From positions 90,001 through 154,000 of the forward strand of contig JAREIK010002957.1 of assembly GCA_029783825.1 (NCBI GenBank): a stretch of 64,000 nt of DNA, written 5' to 3'. The notes under the pieces are model-generated. The model did not search any database and was not told the origin of the DNA. It was given only the letters and a program-made list of their open reading frames with translations. Below are positions 48,288 through 58,899 of the stretch, piece after piece. The position numbers were made by a program, and so were the translations under genes. The stretch's first letter is position 1. Every line of letters starts with the position of its first letter. This DNA is from Sapria himalayana (Eukaryota; Streptophyta; Magnoliopsida; Malpighiales; Rafflesiaceae).

Positions 48288-49293
48288 AGACGTGTCAAAT
48301 GGGCTGGCCTCGTCCAAGGCACTGCATGGTTCAGCCATGCTTGGGCCGGTACGACACGCTACAGTGCTGTATCCGGGCTTGTGCTGGACGCACCCTTTGC
48401 ACATGTCGTGTTGTTCTGGGTTGAGGGATCGGCCAGTTGGGTTGTACTCGGCATGACACTAGATGTGTCAAACGGGACTTGCCGGGCCGGCCCGACATGT
48501 TTTTAGCCGGCCCACCGTGTTTTTAGCCGGCCCACCGTGTTTTAGTGCCGGGCCAGGTACTTCACGATTACTGTACTGTGCCGTGCTTGGCCCGGTATGA
48601 TTCTATGGAGGTCAGCCTAGCACGAGCCCGCTACACGAATCCGCTGGGTTCGGCCCGGTCGGGCTGAACACCTAATTAAAAAAAAATTAGGGTTTCACCA
48701 CATACCGTCATGCCGCCGCGCAACTGAACCCCTAATTTAAAAAAAATTAGGGTTTCGGTGCCGTCGCGCAGTCGCGCTGCTGAAATGTTAATTTAAAAAA
48801 AATTAGGATTTCTCGATGGGCGCCGAGACACGTGCTAGGCATGGCACGAGGCTCGGTTGGCCTTGGCATGGCACGGTTGGTGCCGTGGACAGGCACGTCA
48901 CGAGCATGAGCACAATAAATTCCCATGCCGTGTCGGCCCAGGCACGCCAAATCGTTTCGTGCCTCATGCTGGCCCGGGCCGGCTTGGCATGGTCGACACC
49001 TCTACATGGCACGCGTGACCACACACTCAGCGTGGTCACGACAAGCCAACGCTTGACGGGCGAGGCTTGCTTAGCTTCGAAAGCACGAAGACGTGTGGCG
49101 GCGTGCTGTCGTAATCCTAATTTTTTTAAAAATTACCATTTTGGCCCGACCTGAACCGGGCCAAACTTGGTGGATTTCAGGCTGCGGGGCCCTGCCAGGG
49201 CTGACCTTCACAGAACCATGCCGTGCATGACCAGACATGGTAGCCCGGTTGGGCGTCATAAAATTGAGTCAGGCCGGCCCGTTTGACACATTT
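48288..49293. mobile_element. GC-rich terminal-inverted-repeat element hosting a nested copy
   Basis: The left end AGACGTGTCAAATGGGC and right end GCCCGTTTGACACATTT are mutated forms of AGAGGTGTCAAA.GGGC. Flanks are ACCTAGGACT (48,278-48,287) and ACCTAGGCTA (49,294-49,303), a slightly decayed 9-10 bp target-site duplication. Mutator-like elements create duplications of this length, so MULE-type MITE is the best class. A related element is inserted inside (48,461-49,003). Open frames in the region are compositional. Confidence 0.75.
48461..49003. mobile_element. Nested GC-rich element (about 0.54 kb)
   Basis: The left end AGATGTGTCAAACGGG and the right end GGTCGACACCTCT are again the AGAGGTGTCAA terminus. 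Flanks CATGACACT and ACATGGCAC resemble each other, compatible with a decayed duplication. Inside, AATTAGGGTTTC with a poly-A run recurs three times (near 48,688, 48,742 and 48,800), and CACCGTGTTTTTAGCCGGCC is tandemly repeated near 48,500-48,545. Confidence 0.65.
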
Positions 49294-49303
49294 ACCTAGG
49301 CTA

Positions 49304-50180
49304 GACTCAGTAAAGATCGAATTCTATTAGTAATATCAAGATTGATTGATATTCTATTAGTTTTATTCAAATAACACATTTTTTTTTTGGGTGCTGAAGT
49401 AAAAAGGTCGACAAATTTAATTGCCATATGATGCATTTTATCATGTTTTGGAGAGCATAAAAAAATAAATGCTCTCAAAAATTATTAAAGGTAAACTAAA
49501 AAATGTCTTATCTAATATACAAGGTTTTAAAATACACTTTATAATGAATGAACGAGGAAAATATTCAATTGATCATATAATTGATAATTTAAATTATATC
49601 TTACAGAGAATAATTTAGAATATTTTTATCATAAAGAAATATTTAAGTAGTCTCATCCAAATCTTTATTCTCTCTTTTTGTATCATTATTTTGTGGAGTA
49701 TATTAATACATTAAGTATTGTCAATGATCATATGATCAATATAATAAATATTAAAATTATTAGATATATACTCTAGAGTATTATTATTTTTTATATAATT
49801 ATTAAATATTCACATTATTAAATATAAAATTTTATATGATTATACTGAATTAATTTTTAATTTATTTATGAAATAGATAAAAAAAAGAAAAAAAAATGAA
49901 ATCTATTTTGAAAAATGAAAACTAAGTTGTTGAATGTTTGGCCACGTAGTAAAACTAAAATGTAATTGTTACTAGAAAGACTGAAATATTTTATTAATTC
50001 ATTTAAATATATGGTACATGACTCCTTATATAAACTTATCTAAGAAAAATAAAATTATTTACATTTGTAGATCCAATGTCTAAATTTTGACATAAAAAGA
50101 AACTATTTATAATTTTCATGAGAATTGATTAATTTTCCAGACCAAAAAAAATATAATAAATTTTGACAAATATATTTTTA
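49304..50180. other. AT-rich spacer, no feature recognised
   Basis: No open frame or repeat landmark could be assigned. The orientation and content of the next segment suggest it may include the 3' noncoding part or LTR of the Copia remnant, but I could not show this. Confidence 0.4.
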
Positions 50181-52500
50181 CTAATCTTATTATGATTATT
50201 CCATCCAACATTCTTCCTCTAGCTGGTAAATATATATTTTCCATTCTCAACATAGAAATAATTTTATAAAAAATTGAACTATTGAGTCCTTTAGTTAAAA
50301 CATCTCTTCAATTGACTTCTTGATGGTGCATATGAAATTCAGATCAAACCTTCTAGCTTTTTCTTGATAGAATATTTCTCAATATTAATGTATTTTGTTT
50401 AGTTGTGTTGAATATGGTTATGAGCAATGTTTATTGTTGATCTTTAAGTCGTTCATAATAATCTTAAGCTACAAAAGGTCATAAACACATTGAGCTAATG
50501 CTCAGAATTGGGATTCTACACTTGATCTTGGTACCCTTAAAGATATTGTTGACTTCTTTAGGCAAGGTGAGATGAGATGAGTTGCTTATATTTGGGTCTG
50601 GTGGAATGTGAGCTTTAGGCATGCCTCTGATGCACTTTTAATATATATGGTGATATCCCCTTAAAGATTTGTCTGTAAAATAAGGCTTGTTTTCTATGAA
50701 GGTGATGTCTATAGTGAAGAAAAATTTTCTAAAAGGAGAATGATAATACTTATATCTTTTTTTGTGTGGATGAATATCCAAGAAATACACATTTAATTGC
50801 CATAGGGATTAGGGTCTAATTTCTCTTTTGATAATGAACATGAACAAAGGAAGTAACAGCAAATATCCTAGGTGTAAGCCATTTAAAGTCCTGAAGTTTG
50901 GGAAAAATTCAATTAGATCATCTATGAGTTTTTAAAAATTCGGAACATAGGGAGCAACTCCAAATATTCCGGGTCCAGCCCGAAGCCCACTACGGTTTAG
51001 TTGTGCCTGCCCCAACACGACACGCTACAATGCTTTGCTTGGGCCCGTGTCGGGCGCACCTTCGGCATGTGTCGTGCCGTGCTGGGCACGTGGGCATGAC
51101 ATGAGTGTCTGGCATGTGGGCACGACACGCTAGCCCACACACCAAGTAGTGTCCGACGGGGGGACGATGCGCCGATGCCCGACAGATGATGACGGCACGG
51201 TGCTGAAACCCTTGGGTTTTTAAAAATTGGCCTACCAGACCAGAACCGGCCGATCAGACCCGAATTGGGCCAATCCGCACTGACCCAGGGCAGATTTTGG
51301 GCCGCGGGCTCGTGATGGGCCTGCCCTCCAAGGAAGTGCGCTATGCCATGCATGGCACGCCAGCCCGGTTGGGCATGAAAAACCTGGCCTGGCCCAGCTT
51401 GGTTCGTTTGACACCTCTAAGCTTATCCCTAATGAAATTTAGGATCATTCGCATGAAATAAAAAAGCTCGAGTAGTATTATGAAGATGGTCATTTTTGTA
51501 TGCATGATAATTTGTTGTGTGTGGTATTTGTGCATGATAATTTGTGAATAATCCTTTTTTTATGAAAGTAAGATGACAGAACTTGATTTAAATATTTTCT
51601 TACATTGTTAGACCTCAAAATTTTAATGTTCACTCTAATTTGGCTTTGGTCTATTGGACCATCACATGGAAATTTGGAATAACATTATTCACATCAGATT
51701 TATGTTTTAGGAAGAAATTTCGCATGGCCCTAGTGCAATTATCGATTAGAGAGACAAACCATTGTGACTCAGATATATTTGGTATTATGGATGGTCCCCA
51801 AATTCCATTATGAATCAAATCAAAAGTATATGAACTTGTTTTATTGTTAAGAAGAATAGACTCATGAGTGTGCTTTGCAAGCTTACAAACAACACAATGA
51901 AATTTGGAAATATTTAATATTTTAAATAACGAAGGAAACATGATATTTAGAATCATAAAGGATGGATGACCAAGACAAAAGTGATAAAGTAAGTTAACAT
52001 CTTTATTAGGGGAACTAAGAATTGACAATGACAAACTATTCAAGACTATGAGGAATCTGATGTTTCAAGATAAGAGTTCCTTTTTTTTAGCAAGTTTAAT
52101 CTTCGTCCCTGTATATTGGCCCTGAAAAACAAAGTAAGAAGCGTGGAAAGTTGCATAACATTTGAATTTTTTTGTGTGTTTTTAAAGTGAAATAATACTT
52201 GTTGAAAATTTTGGCACATGAAGAATATTTCTAACAATAATGAAAGGTGTCACATGAATGTCTACCAATCTTGCAACAATGACAAGAGAACTATTTTATA
52301 CAACAATTTTATCATTACTTGGACATGGTGTATAGGTGCTAAAATATTGTCAGGTACGAGTCATGTGAATGGTAGAACTCTAGTTTATTATCCATGAATT
52401 GTCATAACACTTTAATAAGACTTGTAAACCAAAAGAGAATGAAGACTTACTTGAGAGTGCCAATGTTTCATGTTAATAGGGATAGTTTTAGTCCTCCTTT
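50180..52500 (-). pseudogene. Ty1/Copia pol remnant 1 (GAG-pre-integrase, integrase, linker, RNase H)
   Basis: On the minus strand, 51,651-52,043 encodes a GAG-pre-integrase/integrase part with zinc-binding residues in LYHFCLGHPSF and CVVCKLAKH. It then has DLIHNGIWGPS and FVSLIDNCTR, where two catalytic Asp positions are changed (SD to NG, DD to DN). The segment 50,700-50,960 gives the integrase C-terminal motif KCVFLGYSSTQK. The segment 50,230-50,440 gives RNase H landmarks (NIAHNHIQHN, TKYINIEKYSIKKKLEGLI, DVLTKGLNSS). A reverse transcriptase is not visible, so a large internal deletion is likely. A GC-rich element interrupts it at 50,968-51,418. Many stops and shifts are present. Confidence 0.85.
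50968..51418. mobile_element. GC-rich element inserted in Copia remnant 1
   Basis: The right end is CGTTTGACACCTCT (to 51,418). The left terminus is lost and sequence starts near TTCCGGGTCCAGCC. The inside is CpG-rich (GGCACGTGGGCATGAC, GTCCGACGGGGGGACGATG). Open frames on both strands (50,997-51,414) are compositional. Copia coding sequence flanks both sides. Confidence 0.65.
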
Positions 52501-52550
52501 ATTTGAGTTAAACTACTATCCTCCTTTCTTTTCTCATTTTGGACTTGAGG

Positions 52551-53000
52551 TTTGAGGTGTCAAATGGGCGATGTATGGCTGAAACGGTCTGAATTTTTGT
52601 GGTCCAGTCGGGCCAATCATGACATGCCAAACACAACTCAGATTGTGTACCTAGGCCATGTCGTACCAGCACTGCATTGTGGGACGTCAGACCAGAATGA
52701 CATGATGGCCTGGCTCCCTCAACCGGGCGTGCTGGGTTGTGCTGGATGTGCTGGATGTGCTGGGTGTGCTGGGTGTGCTGGGTCAGTCTGGTAGTGGCAC
52801 AATATTCAGCAGTGCCACTGGCCAGTAGCCAGACCAGTGCAGTGGCACTTACAATGCCTACTGGCCACTGCCCAGTGGCAGTGGGCAAGCCCAGTCTAGG
52901 GCCCACTCCACTGCCACTGCAGTGCAGATCAGTTATTGCACTGTGCCACTGGGCTTGCCAGCAGTGGCATTGCATTGTGTGGTGTAGTTGCCCATAATGG
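52551..53000. mobile_element. Probable relative of the GC-rich elements with CTGGGTGTG minisatellite
   Basis: It starts GAGGTGTCAAATGGGC, matching the common terminus. The right end has no visible terminus. Inside, a 10-bp unit GCTGGGTGTG/GCTGGATGTG is repeated about five times (52,730-52,785). A dense set of CAGTGGCA/TGCCACTG words follows (52,815-52,970), giving many short hairpins. Trp/Cys-rich frames here are artefacts. Confidence 0.5.
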
Positions 53001-53049
53001 TTGCCATTGATGCCGTGGAAGCGGAGCGGAACTGACTTTTATCTTTAAA

Positions 53050-55320
53050 TTTATAGTATAATTTAATTTTTTAAAAATAAAAATATTAAAAATTAAACTA
53101 CATTGTAGTGTAAATTAAAATAAATAAAATTTAGAACTCAATAAAAATTATATTTGTTTTGCATTTGTGATTTTGATTTTATGGCAATATGATAAATACT
53201 AGAAATTTAAAAACTGAACACTAATCAAAATAAAATCAGTAACACGCATGTTAATCTTCTAGTATTCATGATCAGTCTATGTCTATAATATAATTTAGAT
53301 CACCACGCTTGATTATGAAACTAATTATTGTCTAAATATCTATAAAATAATATTTATAATCACAAAAAAATAAATTCTGATAGTATTCTAGACGCTAGAG
53401 GGGTAATATATAGATCAATAGATTATGTATAATCTTAAATAATATGAGATAGATGAATTCATATGATATGCAATAATTTAAGATATTTAAATTTTTAGTA
53501 TCATTATGTGATATAGTAAAGTAGTAATTGATATCTTTGTAACGAGATAACTCGCTCATATTTGATGATCTGTCTCATAGTTTATCCCTAACTAACTGAA
53601 TGAAAAGTTATCTTTTTTGAATATGAAGTTCATGTTCGTAATTAGAGTCTCACTAAAATTATCATACATAGCATCGTAATATATAATATATTATCTAATT
53701 ATTCGTAAACTATACTATCTAATTCATTTATTTGGATTATATATGTATTTCATTATATTTTATATCTATTTTAATTTTTACTTTAACTCTAAAATTCATA
53801 TAAATAGCAAAATAAAAAAAAATATAAAATAGAGAATTAATATTTTACATATTTAGTTATCATTTGAATAGCCATGATATTAAAATTTTGGTTCCTTTGT
53901 ATTTGTTAAATGTAATACTAATATTGTATATATATCTAAGTGTAATGTAAATGTATATGGTGAGAGTATATTCAAACAAGTATATGTTGGTTGTATTATA
54001 AAAAATTTAAAAAATTTAAAAAATTTAAAAAATTTAAAAATTTTAAAAATGAAGTTTTTATCTTATAGTCTAAATTGTTAATTATAAGTTTATCATTTTT
54101 ATTATTGAAATAGTCATATATCATGTATTAGTAGGTAATATATGATTCTAATATCAAATAGATATGATTTTAATGATATCTAACATTCGTTTGAATTTTT
54201 TTAGGCTCGTTGACAAATATATAGTATGAAATTCTTATCGTATATTAGGTATCATAATGTATTTTAGTATATTTATTATATTTTGTAATATGAGATAAAT
54301 ATTATTTATTATCATTTGCACAATTAGGTTAACTATGTGATATATATACCTAATATGAAATATATCTATTAGGGGTCCGTCTCTAATGACTTTAACAAAT
54401 ATATTAATCATGATATTTTTATTTAAAATATTATTAAATAGAATACTAAAGATTTTATATTAAATATTATATTTTCTAAAGATTCTCATTATATACTCAT
54501 ATATGGCAAGACCATCAAGAAGATGAATGATCTCAGAGAATCTTAAATTATTTTTATTTAATTTTTATTTAGAATTGATATAATGGTGACGATACATGCA
54601 AAAGAAGTGTCATTATGATTAATCTAATGGTTGGATATCATCGAGACTATTCTATTATATATTTTAAGTGTATTTATTACTAACTATTTTTAAAATTTAA
54701 AATATTTTATTAACTATTTTTATTGGTTGACTTTAGAATTCTATTATAATTATGTTGTAATTAAGTTTTATACTATTAAATACTCAATAATTCTATGAAA
54801 ATCAAATCAAAAGACACATGCTTCTTATTAATGTTTCAATATTTTTTCTTTCAAAGTTATTTTGATAAATGAAAATGGGTAATGAACCTAAAATTGATCT
54901 AATTTTAAAGATCTCATTAGTAAGTTGGATTTTATTATGATCTAATATATTATATTTTTAGTTTATTGATCGACATGTATATTAATGTAGTAAGTATCAT
55001 CAATACTCATACATGTATATATATTTTTATAATATATATATATATATATATATTGTGTCGAATCTTTTTTGATACTCATAATATTTTTATTTTTAATTAT
55101 GTTAAATATGCATACTATTGAAATATATTTATTTTTAAATTTTTTTAGGCAAATGACTTGAGATTATAAAAGAGAACTTAATTTTGGCCTCAATATTTTG
55201 GTTGGGTTGTCGATTTTTTTAATATCTAGGTCTAATTCATTTTTATTATATTCATTATTTATTTGTTTTAATGTCAGAAATTTGACTAGAAGCAGAAGAA
55301 AAAGAATAATATTTTTTAAT
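53050..55320. repeat. Unclassified dispersed repeat U, copy 2
   Basis: It is colinear with 35,640-37,900 (anchors given for copy 1). Differences include a run of five A/T-rich ATTTAAAAA-type units at 54,003-54,045 and an (AT)n/(TA)n run at 55,036-55,056. The two copies are well diverged, both on the + strand as written, and about 17.3 kb apart. No terminal repeat or target-site duplication could be fixed. Confidence 0.6.
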
Positions 55321-55550
55321 TTGTTTATATATTTTTTAATATATTTATTAATCTAAAAATTATTAAATAAGCTTAAATTAACTCCAATGCAATATGTATC
55401 TTAATTTTATATGTGCAATATACACTTTTGAGACTCAACCTTGTATTCTTCCAACTAGAAATCATAGTTCATTATCAAACTAACACTGATACTCTGTTAA
55501 ATGAGAGTTTCAAATTTAAATAAAAAAGTGGACATAAACATGGAATATTA

Positions 55551-56875
55551 GTGCCAGGAGAGGAGAGTTTCAAATTTAATAGTGAAATGTGTTTAATAAT
55601 TGGTAACACTATCTTAGGTAATAATGTTACTCATTATGAATTGTGTTTGACCATATTGAAGAATCATGCCATCAGGAAGGCTGATCTGCACAAGAGGGTT
55701 TTACACACCCTTTATCCACGTACTTGCTTTCGTCCAAATTTGTGGATATGGACATGTATTGCAGATAAATTGGGATTTGAAATGAACCATGATGCAATAT
55801 ATAAGAAGTGTGAGTTTCAATCCCTAATGTTTCCTTGGCACCTTTTTAAGTCAGCAGATGACAGTTTCATTTTCATTGACCGCAGGTATGGCATGGTTGT
55901 TTTTATGTGTCTTTATGTTTTTTTTTTTGATAAACTAGTTGCTTTGTGACTTTTTTTTTGATATCCGCGGATATCCTTGAGCAATGTTAGTTATCTCTAC
56001 TATTCCAACAAGGGTATCACCCTCCCTGTGAACTATCGCATTATAAATTTGAACTTCGTTGAGGGTAGTACTTGAATCAAGGATTTCAAGCCATAGTTGT
56101 TAAATCAAAATTTAAATCGAGAATCAGAATGCTTGATTAGTGAATCGAGAATCGAGAATTGAATAGTATCATGAATCAAATTTTTTGTGATTTTTTTAAC
56201 GTTAATTAATTCTTGTTTCCTATAGTTGGTAATTTTGTTTTGATTTTTAAGTTTTTATTTATGTAATTTTTTTGGTATTTTGTTATTTTTTCATATTAAA
56301 TTCATAATATCAAAGGTTAATTCTTTTTTTCCTCGTTAATTAATTTTCACAGTTATAATCTTTTTTTAGTATTTTAGTTTTTATTTTTGTGATTTTTTGA
56401 GGATCATGGTCCATTGAGAATTGATATTAAATCAATTCATGTGAATCAATTCGCGATTCAGCGATTCAATCTTTGATTCATACATATTTTTAATTCTTCT
56501 AAAGAGTTAAATCGTTTATTCACTGAATTATGAATCGAATCATGAATCATTCGATTTTGATAACAGTGCTTCAAGCCATGGAATTCCCTCCCATTCACTT
56601 CAACCAAACACATATGAGCAATTTGATTTGTGACTCATGTTTTTAATTATTTTCTTTGTTGAATAACTTTGTTAACAAAATGAAGTAAATTTAGGTAAAT
56701 GTCATGGTATCAAAATATTATTAATGATATCAGTATTGCTATTGTTCTGTCACATGAGTTTCATTATGACCACTATTAACCACAAAAATTGTTCTTTCTT
56801 TTACCAAAAATACACCTTGATTGTCTGCTGATCAGGCGAGATGTCTTTAACAAAGCATGCTTTCTTGAATATTAG
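55551..56875 (+). pseudogene. Candidate host gene fragment: two exons with a 950-bp intron, product unknown
   Basis: An open segment runs to 55,885, where it meets a donor (CGCAG|GTATGG). A matching acceptor CTGATCAG (ending 56,835) allows a phase-correct join to a short segment 56,836-56,875 that ends RDVFNKACFLEY and TAG. The first segment encodes about 110 residues of ordinary composition with several Trp, Cys and His (landmarks MCLIIGNTILGNNVTHYELC, NLWIWTCIADKLGF, MFPWHLFKSADDSFIFIDR), unlike the compositional frames elsewhere. I do not recognise the family. There is no plausible ATG or upstream exon; the frame is open only from 55,521, so this is at best the 3' end of a gene or a captured fragment. 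The intron carries a MITE. An alternative is a chance open frame in old repeat DNA. Confidence 0.4.
56095..56569. mobile_element. AT-rich MITE with 10-bp target-site duplication
   Basis: A 475-bp element is flanked by identical TTCAAGCCAT at 56,085-56,094 and 56,570-56,579. The left end AGTTGTTAAATCAAAATTTA and the reverse complement of the right end, GCACTGTTATCAAAATCGAA, form an imperfect inverted repeat around TGTTA..TCAAAAT. Inside, subterminal GAATC/GATTC words are clustered at both sides (56,120-56,170 and 56,400-56,550). It has no coding capacity. A 10-bp duplication fits a Mutator-type mover best. Confidence 0.8.
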
Positions 56876-56879
56876 GTGA

Positions 56880-58075
56880 GGTACTCCTCCCCTACCTAAT
56901 TGCCTTGGAAACCTTTGTAAAGCATAGTCTAGAATTGTTTATTTTGGAAATAAAAATTTGTTCAACTGTGCTAGAAAAATTTAATCAAGTAGATCTTTTA
57001 TCCAGGAATTAAAAAAAATTCTAATAATATTTTTCTGAATATCTTGGGAATATTTTTATAAAGTGAGATTTTACCCACTTTACTTTTTTATCTAAACAAT
57101 ATTTTTTTAAGAATTTTTCTAAATAGATTATTCCTGAATATAATGGAATATTTTGATAAAGTGAATTTTTACCCAATTTTTATTAAATATGAAAAATTGT
57201 GTTTCTAGATGTGACTTGGGTACCAACTAGTCTTTGCTTCAAAGTGTACCTGCGCCTTGGTGCCCCTTAAGTTTTGCTATGGATTACATCTTCCACTTGT
57301 CAGTATTATGGTGAAATAATTTGCTGTCACCTTCAGATATGGCTTGTGTTGGATTGATGGTATTTGATATTTTCTTTCTTAGTGCAATACTAGTTTTTTC
57401 TTTTTCTTAGAACTTGTTTGTTTGATGATGTTTTAGTCGTAGAGCATGAGTTGTGCATTGATGTCTTATGGCACATCCAATTTGAATTTTTGTCATAATT
57501 ATGTGTTGGGGGAAGTCAGTTGGGTTAGTTGTTATTCCTAAATCACTAAAAATGTTGGAAATTATATTTTTGTTTGTTTGTTATAGCGAAAACTTTTAAA
57601 ATCAAAACTCAAATGAGATTAAATTTTGATATTTTAAAAACACTAACTATTTAATAAAATAAAATTTAGTCTGAAATTTATTTGATTAAATCAATTAATT
57701 TAAATTTTGAATTTTCAGAAATGATTACTGTGAACTATATTCATAACACAGTCTACATAATACTTCAGAATCCATTCAATCCACAATTTAATAATAGAAA
57801 ATTCATAACACTTAAAAAGTTCATTTGTCCAATGTATAGAATGTTTATATGAATAACATATACTGTTTTGCTTTTTCTTATTATTTAGTTTAATTTTTTA
57901 TTTTTGATTAAAGCACTCCACTTTTGAGTTGATCAAATCTTTTTTTTTTATTATATGAGGTTATATAATATATTTTTTTCATTTGAGTATTATTATATTG
58001 TTTCAGTTTATATTTTTTTTTTACAATTCAATTTATAATATGGTATCAATACCTGTTGTGGACAAGTTTTTTTTT
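56880..58075. other. AT-rich spacer, no feature recognised
   Basis: The sequence includes a moderately GC stretch (57,200-57,340) that reads like degraded gene or intron sequence, but no frame longer than about 60 codons. A short duplication GAATATTTTxATAAAGTGA occurs near 57,045 and 57,148. Nothing else could be identified. Confidence 0.4.
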
Positions 58076-58077
58076 AC

Positions 58078-58400
58078 AAATCCTAGAATAAAAAATTGGT
58101 GTGCATGTAGATGCACATTAGGTATGCTCATGCATACAATAGGTGTGTGTAGGCACATTATAGGGGTGTGCAAGTAAATTGCAGGATGCACAAGCGCAAG
58201 CGAATAAAATGTTTGCATAGTGATTTGTTCAAGTGCACGGTAGGCGTGCACAGGCACACAAAGTGCATGCCTAGTGGTGTCTGCAGATGCATAATAGGCA
58301 GATACAATGGTGCGTTTGAGTTGAGTAGGTGTGCATGATGGTGCATGTGCAAGCGAGCATGGTGGTGCTTGTGGTGGTCAATATGGTGGCATGCAACAAT
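58078..58400. repeat. Imperfect minisatellite of GTGCA/TGCACA words
   Basis: Variants of a roughly 17-20 bp unit, such as TGCACATTAGGTATGC, GCACATTATAGGGGTGTG, GTGCACGGTAGGCGTGCA and GATGCATAATAGGCAGAT, recur across about 320 bp. The His/Leu/Cys-rich frames on both strands (58,033-58,352) derive from this repeat. Confidence 0.6.
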
Positions 58401-58899
58401 CCTTTTGGGAAGAAACCTTGATTGGGGTGTTTTTTTTAATAGAATTAAAAAAAAAAGATTAAATCATAATTTAGTTTAGTAAAAATTAAGGTTTGGCATA
58501 ATATTATTTTTGGATGAATTATAATAATAATAATAAATGAAAGAGAGTCTCAATTCAATGTACTCATTATAAGATAATGATTAATATTAGAATATTTATT
58601 AGATATTATTTTTGGAAAGGAGGCCAAAGCTCTACACAATTGTGAGAGGTACATGTTATTATATTTATCCATGAGTTTTCACAGAATTTATGTACTATGA
58701 TGCATATTAAAGAGAATTATATGAAACTCTTTTCTAAGGCACCATTATATTCTTTCATTCTTTTAAGTATTGTTGCTTATTTACTCGTATTCTTACTTCA
58801 GACTTATAGATTATCAACATAAGAGATATAATTCTTATCACTGATAATCATATTGGCTAATTAATGCATAAAAGTTTAAAATGTTAAAATTAAATGAAA

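Noticed and set aside
48231..49259. Several 60-110 codon frames on both strands
   Set aside because: They lie within the nested GC-rich MITEs; composition explains them.
52508..52997. Cys/Trp-rich frame resembling a small cysteine-rich peptide
   Set aside because: It is a translation of the CTGGGTGTG minisatellite and continues on both strands.
58033..58352. His/Cys/Leu-rich frames resembling zinc-binding repeats
   Set aside because: Caused by the TGCACA minisatellite; the same pattern appears on both strands.
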